Assembly (NCBI GenBank): GCA_016764015.1
Contig: JAESSR010000169.1
Span: 1 to 9,261 of the forward strand
Length of the DNA stretch: 9,261 bases
From: Phycisphaerales bacterium
Lineage (GTDB): Bacteria > Planctomycetota > Phycisphaerae > Phycisphaerales > UBA1924
Direction of reading: 5' to 3'
Of the stretch, positions 1-7,091 are shown piece by piece (within the stretch, counting starts at the first letter, position 1; every line of letters begins with the position of its first letter). Made by a program: the position numbers and the translations under genes. The notes beneath the pieces are model-generated. The model had not been told where the DNA came from. It did not search any database and saw only the letters and a program-made list of their open reading frames with translations.

Positions 1-867
1 GAAAACCTGTTTGATGATGTCGATGACCCGACCCTCACCGGGCGCAATGATGATGCGGACAATACCAAGCCGGTGCATCAGATGATCGCGGTCGCTCGTG
101 CGATTCATAAGCTTGATTCTGATGTGATCTGTATGCAAGAGATCGAATCGCTCGATGCGTTGCTGTGGTTCAGGGATGCGTATCTTGCTGATATGGGATA
201 CGAATATGTGGTCTCGCTCGATGCGGGCAACTCGCGTGGAATTGAAAACGCGGTGCTCTCACGATTCCCGCTCGAAAACACAGAACTGTGGATCGGTAAG
301 GAACTCGGCGGGGTTCATCCTGAGAAATATGGCAGAAATAAAAACTATTATGCTGGTGAGCCGATCGCGTTTCGGCGTTCGCCGCTCAAACTCGATGTCC
401 AAATCCCTGCAATGACCGAAGGCGGCGAGACCACAACACTGACCCTATTTGTCGTCCATCACAAATCTGGACGATTCAGCCAGTATTGGCGCGAAGCTGA
501 AGCACGGATGATTGTCAAACTTGCGAAAGAAGTGGAAAACAAGCATCCAGGGCGTGCGATCGTGATATTGGGTGATTTTAATGCCCAAGTGAGTGACGAA
601 AGTGTCCAAATCTACCTGAAAAACGGGTTTAACGATATCTTTGCAGACAGTAAATACTCTGGAAAAGAGATCATTACGCATGAATCAAGCCGTAGAATTG
701 ACTTGATACTTGCGAATTCGGCGGCGATCGGGTATCTTCACGAGGATGCAGGCTTTGTATTGGGGACCGCTGCGCGTCCCAGCGGGATCGATTGGCGTGC
801 ACTCGATACATTTGAAGGCTATGCTGCGGATCATTATCCGGTAAGCGTAGATGTTCAGCGGGAGTAG
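1..867 (+). CDS. Endonuclease/exonuclease/phosphatase (EEP) family protein, 5'-truncated
   Basis: The reading frame is open from base 1 to the TAG at 865-867, giving 288 visible residues. The true start lies left of the window. EEP-fold enzymes are metal-dependent phosphodiesterases or nucleases, including DNase I-like and exonuclease III-like members. The family's landmarks appear in order: ENLFDD at residues 1-6 (metal-site Asn2), MQEIE with the metal-binding Glu47, VHHKSG with the catalytic-type His around 153, GDFNAQ with Asp192 and Asn194, RIDLIL with Asp234, and the terminal ADHYPV with the catalytic Asp277-His278 pair. Only the first N-terminal strand and any signal peptide are missing. 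Many bacterial relatives carry a signal peptide and are exported, but that cannot be judged here. The substrate (DNA, RNA, phospholipid or sugar phosphate) cannot be told from sequence. A GTG codon at position 73 is in frame but would remove the metal-site Asn, so it is not the start. Confidence 0.92.
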   Translation, partial: ENLFDDVDDPTLTGRNDDADNTKPVHQMIAVARAIHKLDSDVICMQEIESLDALLWFRDAYLADMGYEYVVSLDAGNSRGIENAVLSRFPLENTELWIGKELGGVHPEKYGRNKNYYAGEPIAFRRSPLKLDVQIPAMTEGGETTTLTLFVVHHKSGRFSQYWREAEARMIVKLAKEVENKHPGRAIVILGDFNAQVSDESVQIYLKNGFNDIFADSKYSGKEIITHESSRRIDLILANSAAIGYLHEDAGFVLGTAARPSGIDWRALDTFEGYAADHYPVSVDVQRE

Positions 868-925
868 CCCGTAAAGAAGAGATCGTGCCGGCTATGGCAT
901 CAACAAGGTCTCCACATATGATGGG

Positions 926-954
926 TTGCCATTTGAGATGTGGCGGCAGACAAT
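926..954 (+). promoter_or_regulatory. Possible sigma70-type promoter before the small membrane protein
   Basis: TTGCCA (926-931) and GACAAT (949-954) are separated by 17 bases. They match the TTGACA and TATAAT consensus at 5 of 6 and 4 of 6 positions. A transcript would start near 961, about 40 bases before the ATG at 1003. This lies in the 135-bp gap after the EEP gene. Planctomycete promoters are poorly defined and a match of this quality can arise by chance. Confidence 0.22.
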
Positions 955-1002
955 ACTGACTGACAAACAGCGAAGAAATGACTCTTCGATCGGAAACTGT
1001 AT

Positions 1003-1374
1003 ATGGAAAATGTGAAACCTTGGCAGATTGTTTTGGTTGTTGTGGCGCTCGCGGCAATAGCGTTTTCTGCGTTCAGGATAATTGGCACTGAGTCTATTGA
1101 GTCGCAGTTGGCAGACAGCTTGATGTTGGTCGATGCCCAGACCGGGCAGCGATACACGGCGAATCTTAAGGGAAAGAATGCGGTGTTTCTCCCAGCAAGG
1201 AATCCTGAAACGGAAAAAATAGCATTGTTGCCAATTTATGAAGAGGATGGGCAATGGTTTGTCTGGGAACGATATCGATCAGCGATCGATCAAATTGAAG
1301 TACCAGCTGACGCGATACCAGACATCAATAAGCCTGTTAAAGTCACAGAAGATAAGCCCATACGGATTAAATAG
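1003..1374 (+). CDS. Small membrane-anchored protein of unknown function
   Basis: This is a 123-residue protein. The N-terminus MENVKPWQ is followed by one hydrophobic helix (about residues 9-27), then a soluble part of roughly 95 residues that should face the periplasm, because the lysine lies before the helix. The soluble part holds DAQTGQRYTANL (about 44-55), an ARNPETEKIALLP segment (about 65-77) and a WFVWERYR stretch (about 85-92). The TG and NPxT arrangement recalls small planctomycete membrane proteins encoded near pseudopilins; this is recalled resemblance, not a named family. No catalytic motif is visible. The ATG at 1003 has only a weak purine-rich upstream sequence (CGGAAAC), and no better in-frame start exists. 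The pseudopilin start follows 64 bp downstream with no terminator between, so the two may be cotranscribed and this protein could be an accessory to pilus or secretion assembly. That link is inference. Confidence 0.72.
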   Translation: MENVKPWQIVLVVVALAAIAFSAFRIIGTESIESQLADSLMLVDAQTGQRYTANLKGKNAVFLPARNPETEKIALLPIYEEDGQWFVWERYRSAIDQIEVPADAIPDINKPVKVTEDKPIRIK

Positions 1375-1438
1375 TTATGCTTGGCTCGGGGACTGAACAG
1401 CAGAAATGATCAACAGAAGTACAGAAAAGAGATTCATC

Positions 1439-2506
1439 ATGCAAAGACAACGACACAACTCAAGAACACAATCCCGAGCGTTTACTCTTATCGAGCTGTT
1501 GGTCGTCATTGCGATCATTGCGTTGTTGATCGGTATCCTGCTCCCTGCGCTCGGGTCAGCTCGTGCAACTGCACGCCGATTGACCTGTTCTTCGACACTA
1601 CGGAGTTCAGGACAGGGCATGACGATGTACACGCTTGATAATAAAGATTTTTTCCCTGGGCCGAACTCCAGCGGTGCGGCGTTTCGAAGATTTAGAGGAG
1701 CAGGTGTCTTTTACGGAATGCAAGGGACAACTTCCCAGACTACTCCGACAACGGTTTGGGACTGGATCAGTCCGATGCTTGGTGATTCGCTTGGATTCTC
1801 TGATAATCGAGCACAACGAACTGCACAAATCTTCAATGATTTTGCTTGCGGCGAAGCCCGAGTTCCGATTGACACACTCTACGGTTCTTGGATTGACCGT
1901 GAACATTTTGAAAACATACTTCGTAATGGACGCGGATTTAATCAAGTGAGCTATTTGACACCGGCGTCGTTTCATTATTACTCAAATAAATGGGGTAATA
2001 CACCACCACGAATTTTCCGTGGGTCAAACAATTCTCGTTTCTATGTAGACACACACGGTACACCGGTGTCGACTCCAAAGCAGTACAAGCCAAAGCTGAC
2101 CCAGGTTGGTATTCAAGCTTCGGGAAAAATCTTCGCTGCAGATGGAACTCGGTACCTTGCTGAAGAACGAGGAACTCTGATTCTTGACTTTGATATCTCA
2201 ACAATCACACCGAACTTTAGTTCGTTTGGCACGAGCGGGCCTATCTTCAGAGATTCGACAGCGTACGGGCGGACTTTCCATGCAGATACCAATCTCAATG
2301 TAGAACTTTCAACGCGTCATGCTGAAGGAATTAACGCATTGTACTTTGACAGCCATGTTGAAGGCATGAATCAGTCAGAGATGTATTCAAATCCAAACCC
2401 TTGGTATCCGTCTGGTTCGGACTTTAATGGAGATAATGCTACTGACGAAGCAATCACCTTCATGGAACAACAGCAGGGCAACCGGAGTGAAGCGAAGATT
2501 TATTGA
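1439..2506 (+). CDS. Type II secretion/type IV pilin-like pseudopilin with H-X9-DG-like motif
   Basis: This 355-residue protein has a 14-residue basic leader (MQRQRHNSRTQSRA) followed by FTLIELLVVIAIIALLIGIL. That is the class III prepilin signal, with Phe at +1, Glu at +5 and a helix that serves both as membrane anchor and assembly interface. Prepilin peptidase should cut after Ala14. Ala at -1 instead of Gly is common in planctomycete members. Near the C-terminus His294 is followed by nine residues and then Asp304-Ser305, matching the planctomycete prepilin-associated 'H-X9-DG' motif with Ser in place of Gly. The tail has DFNGDNATD (about 328-336), spaced like a calcium-binding loop (DxNxDxxxD). 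I chose ATG 1439 over the in-frame ATG 1406. Purine-rich AAAAGAGA lies 8 bases before 1439, and the longer form would only lengthen the leader. A terminator follows at 2571. The role in an envelope secretion filament is inferred from the family. Confidence 0.9.
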   Translation: MQRQRHNSRTQSRAFTLIELLVVIAIIALLIGILLPALGSARATARRLTCSSTLRSSGQGMTMYTLDNKDFFPGPNSSGAAFRRFRGAGVFYGMQGTTSQTTPTTVWDWISPMLGDSLGFSDNRAQRTAQIFNDFACGEARVPIDTLYGSWIDREHFENILRNGRGFNQVSYLTPASFHYYSNKWGNTPPRIFRGSNNSRFYVDTHGTPVSTPKQYKPKLTQVGIQASGKIFAADGTRYLAEERGTLILDFDISTITPNFSSFGTSGPIFRDSTAYGRTFHADTNLNVELSTRHAEGINALYFDSHVEGMNQSEMYSNPNPWYPSGSDFNGDNATDEAITFMEQQQGNRSEAKIY

Positions 2507-2570
2507 TCTGGGCTGAGTTCTGAGTGCTGGGCGTGTGTAATCTGTGTTGAATCATTCAAACACCTTCGAG

Positions 2571-2595
2571 CCCCTCAAGATTGAGGGGTTTTTTT
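2571..2595 (+). terminator. Intrinsic terminator of the pseudopilin gene
   Basis: CCCCTCA (2571-2577) and TGAGGGG (2582-2588) form a perfect 7-bp stem around an AAGA-type loop, followed at once by seven T residues (2589-2595). It lies 64 bp after the pseudopilin stop and 40 bp before the dipeptidase start. It therefore separates the two transcription units and implies that the dipeptidase has its own promoter in the short gap. Confidence 0.93.
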
Positions 2596-2622
2596 GTGCT
2601 ATCGTCTTTTATCATCACTACT

Positions 2623-2628
2623 GAGGAG
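2623..2628 (+). promoter_or_regulatory. Ribosome binding site of the dipeptidase
   Basis: GAGGAG lies 7 bases before ATG 2636. It decides this start over the longer reading frame, which begins 42 bases upstream inside the preceding terminator. Confidence 0.8.
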
Positions 2629-2635
2629 ATACACG

Positions 2636-4066
2636 ATGAGTACCCACGATGCGCTCAAATGGCTTGAACAACACGAAACTGAGTCGATCGAACGATTGAT
2701 ACAGTGGCTTTCAATTCCTTCAGTCGGGACTGACCCTGCGCACAATGCGGATACCGCCAAGGCGGGGCAATGGGCGGCGGATCATCTCAAGGATTCTGGG
2801 TTTGATGTCGAACTGTGTGCGACTGGGACAGCCAATGCTCCGGGGCATCCGATTGTGATGGCGAGCTCGCCGGGCAGTGATGACTACACCGGCCCGCATG
2901 TGTTGTTCTACGGGCATTACGATGTTCAGCCCGCCGACCCAATTGAGTTGTGGGAGTCGGCCCCGTTTACCCCGGTGATCAAACCTGCCCAGGGTGAGAT
3001 TGGTGAGCGGATCGTGGCGCGTGGTGCGTGCGATGACAAGGGGCAAGTGATGATGTTCCTCGAAGCGATGCGTGCGTGGTATGAAACCACTGGCGAGCCC
3101 GGCGGGGGCGTGAAGTTCACCGTGATGCTCGAAGGCGAAGAGGAATCTGGATCGGTGAATCTTGAGCAGTTTGTCAAGGATAATGCAGATCGGCTTGGGA
3201 AGACCGATGTGTGTTTGATTTCGGATACGGGCATGCTCGGGCGCGGTAAGCCTGCGATTACCTATGGCGTGCGTGGATTGGCCTATACGGAGGTGACACT
3301 TACCGGCCCGGATCAAGATTTGCACTCAGGGCTTTGGGGCGGCAAAGTCCCCAACCCGATCAATGAACTCGTCAAGGTGCTCGGGCAACTCTGGGATGAT
3401 GATCGACGCGTGACGATTCCAGGGTTTTACGATGGCGTGCGTGAACTTACCGATGGTGAACGAGCAGCATGGAAAGGGCTTGGGGTTGATGAAGCAGCGG
3501 CACTCAAGGGCATCGGGCTGAGTCCTGATGCGAGTGTTGGGGAGAAGGGCTATTCGTTTATTGAACGCGAATGGGCACGCCCGACCGCGGACATCAACGG
3601 GATCATCGGCGGGTACACCGGGCCGGGTGCGAAGACGGTTATCCCGTCGAAGGCGAGCGCCAAGGTGTCGTTCCGTTTGGTGGATGACCAGGATTCAGCG
3701 ACCATCACCAAGGCATTCTTCGCTTGGCTTGAGGAGCGAACGCCTGCGGGGTGTTCGTGGTCGTTTGAGGATCATGGCGGCGGTGCACCGGCGACCTGCG
3801 CGACGGAGTCTGAGCCTTTGAAGGCGGCGGCGATGGCGATTGAGCAGGCTTGCAACACAACCACAGCGATGATCAAATCTGGTGGTTCGATCCCGGTCGC
3901 AGGATTGCTCAAGGACACCATCGGGCTTGAGACGATTTTTATGGGCTTTGGGCTTGAGGACGATCGGGTGCATTCGCCCAACGAGAAGTTCGAGCTTGAT
4001 TGCTACCGGATGGGTGCACGCTCGCATGTGACATTGATCGAGCAGCTCAAGAAGATCGGGAACTAA
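2636..4066 (+). CDS. M20-family metallopeptidase, CNDP-type dipeptidase
   Basis: This 476-residue, complete enzyme belongs to the M20 di-zinc peptidases, carnosinase/CNDP-like branch, which hydrolyse dipeptides or short peptides, usually in the cytosol. Expected metal ligands are all present: His94 and Asp96 in YGHYDVQP, bridging Asp133 in GACDDKG, the general base and ligand pair Glu169-Glu170 in EGEEESGS, Asp197 in LISDTGM, and His446 in RVHSPNE. His230 in DLHSGLWGG, within the lid/dimerisation domain (about 210-385), corresponds to the residue that reaches the neighbouring active site in dimeric CNDP enzymes. No signal peptide is visible. Start ATG 2636 is fixed by GAGGAG (2623-2628) with a 7-base spacer. 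An in-frame TTG at 2594 would sit inside the terminator T-run and is rejected. Length and motif spacing are normal for the family. Its substrate cannot be read from the sequence. Confidence 0.96.
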   Translation: MSTHDALKWLEQHETESIERLIQWLSIPSVGTDPAHNADTAKAGQWAADHLKDSGFDVELCATGTANAPGHPIVMASSPGSDDYTGPHVLFYGHYDVQPADPIELWESAPFTPVIKPAQGEIGERIVARGACDDKGQVMMFLEAMRAWYETTGEPGGGVKFTVMLEGEEESGSVNLEQFVKDNADRLGKTDVCLISDTGMLGRGKPAITYGVRGLAYTEVTLTGPDQDLHSGLWGGKVPNPINELVKVLGQLWDDDRRVTIPGFYDGVRELTDGERAAWKGLGVDEAAALKGIGLSPDASVGEKGYSFIEREWARPTADINGIIGGYTGPGAKTVIPSKASAKVSFRLVDDQDSATITKAFFAWLEERTPAGCSWSFEDHGGGAPATCATESEPLKAAAMAIEQACNTTTAMIKSGGSIPVAGLLKDTIGLETIFMGFGLEDDRVHSPNEKFELDCYRMGARSHVTLIEQLKKIGN

Positions 4067-4073
4067 GAAGTTG

Positions 4074-4436
4074 TTAGGCTGCTTGGACTGGCTGGGCGTC
4101 TTGCGATTCAGGCAATGATTGCGCTTCTGGAAGTGGTTGATCTTGAGAGATCGGCAGAGCATCGGATGGGTCTTCCAACGATGGGGCGGTTGGTGTGCTT
4201 GGGGCTTCGACGATTTCAACACCGGCTTCAGCGATTTGGCTATTCATCCGAGCGAGGTAGAGGGCGTGCTGGAAATGGAGTTCCTTCACGCGATTGCGGA
4301 GATCATGGATCTGCGTTTCGTGCCCGATGACATTGGCAAAGGCGCTCAGCACTGCCAATGCGGTGATGGCGCTGGTGAATCCGAGCACGATGAGCATTCC
4401 TGTCGTAAGTGAGATCATGTGGGCTTTGATCGGCAT
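4074..4436 (-). CDS. Small single-pass membrane protein with coiled coil and Pro/Gln-rich acidic tail
   Basis: This is a 120-residue protein of no recognised family. After MPIKAH comes a hydrophobic helix (about residues 8-32), then a charged heptad-like stretch (about 36-65, IHDLRNRVKELHFQHALYLA) likely to form a coiled coil. It ends in a low-complexity tail (about 75-120) rich in Pro, Glu, Ser and Gln, with an imperfectly repeated LPxxQ/LPEs pattern. This anchor, coiled coil and disordered tail layout is coherent, whereas plus-strand frames opposite it are compositionally incoherent. That is why I accept the minus-strand reading. Met7 is an alternative start; neither has a strong Shine-Dalgarno sequence. 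Its stop lies 7 bp from the stop of the convergent dipeptidase, and its 5' end faces the 813-aa gene across a 145-bp divergent spacer. The function is unknown. It could be a FtsL/FtsB-like or adaptor-type protein by shape only. Confidence 0.72.
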   Translation of the reverse strand: MPIKAHMISLTTGMLIVLGFTSAITALAVLSAFANVIGHETQIHDLRNRVKELHFQHALYLARMNSQIAEAGVEIVEAPSTPTAPSLEDPSDALPISQDQPLPEAQSLPESQDAQPVQAA

Positions 4437-4463
4437 GTCTGATAAGAATCTTTCGCAAGATGC

Positions 4464-4475
4464 ACCAGAACTGGT
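4464..4475. promoter_or_regulatory. Short dyad in the divergent spacer, possible operator
   Basis: ACCAG-AA-CTGGT is a perfect 5-bp inverted repeat with a 2-base centre. It sits in the spacer between the divergently transcribed minus-strand small protein and the 813-aa gene, 28 bp upstream of the former. It could be an operator, but a 12-bp dyad is short and may be chance. Confidence 0.2.
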
Positions 4476-4508
4476 AAACGACAGTAGAATAGAGGGTGAG
4501 TTTGTTAT

Positions 4509-4536
4509 TTGTTTGTTTATGCGTCTTGTTTATACT
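4509..4536 (+). promoter_or_regulatory. Putative promoter of the 813-aa gene and ABC ATPase unit
   Basis: TATACT (4531-4536) matches the -10 consensus at 5 of 6 positions. TTGTTT (4509-4514) is a weak -35 at a 16-base spacing, within a T-rich tract (4500-4536) unlike its surroundings. Transcription would begin near 4543, leaving a leader of about 40 bases that contains the AGGAGG ribosome binding site. Confidence 0.42.
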
Positions 4537-4564
4537 TAAACACGGATTGGATGAGCAAGAAAGC

Positions 4565-4570
4565 AGGAGG
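4565..4570 (+). promoter_or_regulatory. Ribosome binding site of the 813-aa gene
   Basis: AGGAGG is a full Shine-Dalgarno core, 11 bases before the GTG at 4582. The spacing is slightly long. The only closer start-like codon, GTG 4572, is in another frame and too near. The in-frame ATG 4612 lies 41 bases away and has no such site. Confidence 0.55.
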
Positions 4571-4581
4571 CGTGAACAGCT

Positions 4582-7023
4582 GTGCCAGATCAGTCAAGAC
4601 CCATTATTTTCATGTATTTGAGTATCGCTGCGTGTGTCCTTGGGCTCTGGGCATCGATCGGGTTTGCTCAGCAAGACTCTTCGGACGCTGGAGAGGTGCA
4701 GTTGAGTGTTGCCAGCTTTGGTGTTGGCGGGCTTGCACGCGAGGGGGACTGGGCAGGGATCCAGGTGCAGTTGTTGGATTTGGGATCGAGCGGGCGAGAT
4801 ATTGTGCTCCGGCTTGCCATACGAGATGAGGACGGGGACGAAACTCAGTACGACCGGGTCGTGACAGCGAATCCTGGGGTCAAACAAAGCTTCTGGTTGT
4901 ATTGCTGGATACCACATCGTGGGAGCGGTATCGAGTACGAACTCAAAGCGTATGAAGCGATCGATTCTGGAAATACGGATGTAGGAGAGTTCGGGTTCAA
5001 GGTCGGGCGCATGCTCGGGCAGTTGCCGATTTATAACCCGCAGATTCAGGTATCGAGTATCGGGCTCGCGGGGATTGTTGGGAACAATCAGCTGAGCCTG
5101 GATCAATACGGATACACGACTGGCGGTCGGCTCGCGATGCTCTTCGGGCATGAGTTGCTGCGGGTCTCACCCGGGCTCGGTGTTGAGAACTTGCCCGATC
5201 GTTGGCAGGGACTTGCCAGCATGGATACCTTGGTGTGGTCGAATGCGAGCACCGCGACGACATCGCCGGGCAGGTTGTCGCCGGAGAAGGCACGCGCGAT
5301 CCGGACATGGATTGAGCGGGGCGGGCATCTGGTAATCGTGCTGCCCAGCAGCGGCGAGCCTTGGTATTTGGGGAATCATCCGCTGCGGACGATTCTCCCC
5401 GAGATCGCGTCACCCAAACGCAAAGAGGGTGTTGATCTCGATGATTATCGTGAGTTGTTGACGGAATCAAAGACGGTTGTGCTGCCGAAGAATGCGGTTG
5501 TGTATACATTTGAGCCGCTCGCGGACAAACCTGCGAGTTCTGCGATGGCGATTCTTAATGATCGTGATGGTGCAGCCGTCGTGATCCGTCGGCTGATGGG
5601 TTCTGGGATGGTGACGGTGGTTGGGTTGCCTTTGAATCATGGGCAGTTGCGACGGGTCGGATTGCCAGAGCCTGAAGCATTCTGGCACCGGGTGTTGGGG
5701 ATGCGAGGCAATATTTTGCGCCCTGATCAGATGACGGATCAGCAGAAGACTGACACGGGCAATCGGACGGCGTTGGTCTTTGATGAGGGGATCAGCGGGG
5801 CGATCGCCAAGACCGGGCGCGCGGTGCAGGGCGTGTTCTTTGGGATTGTGGTGTTCATCCTGTATTGGATTGTTGCTGGGCCGGGCGGGTACGCGATGCT
5901 CCGAGCGAAGAAAAAAAAGCATCACGCGTGGGTTGTGTTTGTTGCGACGACGGGTGTGTTTACCGCGCTGGCATGGGTGGGCGCGACGATGATGCGCCCC
6001 AAGTCAGTGAATATCTCGCATCTGAGTATGCTTGAAGAAGTATACGGGCAAGATTCGCAGCGGGCGCGGACATGGCTCAGCGTGATGCTCCCGAGCTATG
6101 GCAGCGCGGTGGTATCTATGCGTGATCCAGAAGACTCGGATTCGTTTGTGGTTCAAGAATCAACCAATCTGCTCTCGCCTTGGAGTGCGCCCAACACGAT
6201 CGGCGGGTTTGCCCAAGGATTCCCGGATAACTCAGGGTACCGGGTGGAGTCGAAGAATCCGAGTGCGATCCGTGTGCCAACACGAGCGACAGTGAAGTCG
6301 TTCTTAGCTGAATGGTCTGGGGAGAGCGGATGGTCGATGCCCAAGCCGGTGGGGGTTCCGGGGGCGATTGAAGAACCCAAGCTCACGGTGAGTGGGACGA
6401 CTGTGACCGGGCAGGTTGTGCATGAGTTGCCCGGTGCTCTGCACGATGTGCGTGTGTTTGTGATCACTGGCGAAGTGCCGATTCTGCGTGTTGGGCAATC
6501 GCTCAATCGCAGGATGATCGCGCAGACGGCGGTCTATGTGCCTTCGTTTGGTGAGGATGGATGGACGCCCGGGCAGGTGCTGAATCTTGAGCCCGCGACG
6601 CAGGATTTTGGTTCGCGTCAGGGCAACTATTTTCGCACGGTGGTTAGTCACGGGGTTGATTTGTCTGGGCTTGGTCGCGGGAGCAAGAAACTGACAGATC
6701 GGTTGATGGCTGGTCGTTTCATATCGCAGTTTGAGCCTCCCAACTTTGAGGGGGCGGCGAATGATCCGGTGGGGTCGCGTTTGGCGGTTCGTAAATCGCT
6801 CCACGGGTGGGACCTTGGGCGATGGTTTACTGAGCCGACGCTGATCATTATGGGTGTTGTCGATATCGACAAGGATGAAGCAAACGCCGACGGGATGCCG
6901 ACACCGATCTGGGTCAATGGAAAGAAAGTGCCTGCGTCTGGAAAAACGATTGTGACATGGATCTACCCGTTTGATGCTGATCCGCCTGAGTTTTTAGATA
7001 AAGCGAGGGCGGGGACAGAGTGA
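4582..7023 (+). CDS. Large envelope protein with GATase-like domain and two central membrane helices
   Basis: This 813-residue protein starts at GTG. A signal-peptide-like helix (about 8-27) ends GFAQQ, with likely cleavage after Ala29. An extracytoplasmic region (30-412) follows and includes a stretch resembling glutamine-amidotransferase-like folds of the GldG/DUF4350 kind: DTLVWSNAS (about 215-223), LSPEKARAIRTWIERGGHL (232-250) and VIVLPSSGEPW. Helices at about 415-435 and 450-470 flank a very basic loop, RAKKKKHH (441-448), which places that loop in the cytosol. The pattern YWIVAGPGGYAMLRAKKK fits an 'IGPxxYxxLrrlkr' signature I recall from other large planctomycete proteins. A second extracytoplasmic region (472-813) is mostly beta-like and carries an Asp-rich DIDKDEANADG stretch (761-771). 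No catalytic Cys-His-Glu triad is evident. The ABC ATPase starts 68 bp downstream without a terminator, so a joint role in an envelope transport or motility-like complex is inferred. The exact function is unknown. Confidence 0.88.
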   Translation: MPDQSRPIIFMYLSIAACVLGLWASIGFAQQDSSDAGEVQLSVASFGVGGLAREGDWAGIQVQLLDLGSSGRDIVLRLAIRDEDGDETQYDRVVTANPGVKQSFWLYCWIPHRGSGIEYELKAYEAIDSGNTDVGEFGFKVGRMLGQLPIYNPQIQVSSIGLAGIVGNNQLSLDQYGYTTGGRLAMLFGHELLRVSPGLGVENLPDRWQGLASMDTLVWSNASTATTSPGRLSPEKARAIRTWIERGGHLVIVLPSSGEPWYLGNHPLRTILPEIASPKRKEGVDLDDYRELLTESKTVVLPKNAVVYTFEPLADKPASSAMAILNDRDGAAVVIRRLMGSGMVTVVGLPLNHGQLRRVGLPEPEAFWHRVLGMRGNILRPDQMTDQQKTDTGNRTALVFDEGISGAIAKTGRAVQGVFFGIVVFILYWIVAGPGGYAMLRAKKKKHHAWVVFVATTGVFTALAWVGATMMRPKSVNISHLSMLEEVYGQDSQRARTWLSVMLPSYGSAVVSMRDPEDSDSFVVQESTNLLSPWSAPNTIGGFAQGFPDNSGYRVESKNPSAIRVPTRATVKSFLAEWSGESGWSMPKPVGVPGAIEEPKLTVSGTTVTGQVVHELPGALHDVRVFVITGEVPILRVGQSLNRRMIAQTAVYVPSFGEDGWTPGQVLNLEPATQDFGSRQGNYFRTVVSHGVDLSGLGRGSKKLTDRLMAGRFISQFEPPNFEGAANDPVGSRLAVRKSLHGWDLGRWFTEPTLIIMGVVDIDKDEANADGMPTPIWVNGKKVPASGKTIVTWIYPFDADPPEFLDKARAGTE

Positions 7024-7034
7024 GTGCCTTTGTT

Positions 7035-7056
7035 CGATGATTGTGCGATGATTGTG
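7035..7056 (+). repeat. Perfect 11-bp tandem duplication in the intergenic leader
   Basis: CGATGATTGTG occurs twice, head to tail (7035-7045 and 7046-7056), in the 68-bp gap between the 813-aa gene and the ABC ATPase. It may be a replication-slippage duplication or two sites for a regulator. It contains ATGATTG, which recurs at 7065 around the first in-frame ATG of the ATPase. Confidence 0.75.
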
Positions 7057-7091
7057 CCTGAAGTATGATTGGAAATGGAAGCGAGTTATTG

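Noticed and set aside
756..770. Glycine/serine-rich stretch of the EEP protein as a sign of frameshift
   Set aside because: The frame continues intact to the conserved terminal Asp-His pair, so no frameshift is needed.
894..959. 21-codon ORF starting ATG 894 with two Cys and two His
   Set aside because: It has no suitable ribosome binding site, is very short and covers the possible promoter of the next gene.
1406..1438. Longer pseudopilin start at ATG 1406
   Set aside because: It only lengthens the leader by 11 residues. The purine-rich AAAAGAGA supports ATG 1439, though this is not decisive.
2610..2615. TATCAT as a -10 box for the dipeptidase
   Set aside because: No acceptable -35 lies at 16-18 bases, and the transcript would start inside the Shine-Dalgarno sequence.
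2594..2635. Longer dipeptidase start at TTG 2594
   Set aside because: It begins in the terminator T-run and has no Shine-Dalgarno sequence, while ATG 2636 has GAGGAG at ideal spacing.
2720..3325. 201-codon minus-strand open frame opposite the dipeptidase
   Set aside because: The plus-strand dipeptidase has all its catalytic residues here. The opposite frame is Arg/His-rich with no coherent domain, as expected of a shadow of a GC-rich gene.
4115..4539. Plus-strand frames at 4115-4330, 4119-4412 and 4294-4539
   Set aside because: They overlap the minus-strand small membrane protein, which has a coherent helix, coiled coil and tail. The plus-strand products show no such organisation.
4997..5925. 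Long minus-strand frames opposite the 813-aa gene (4997-5509 and 5467-5925)
   Set aside because: Both are compositionally odd (Arg/Pro/His-rich) and lie inside a gene with a signal peptide, membrane helices and a good ribosome binding site.
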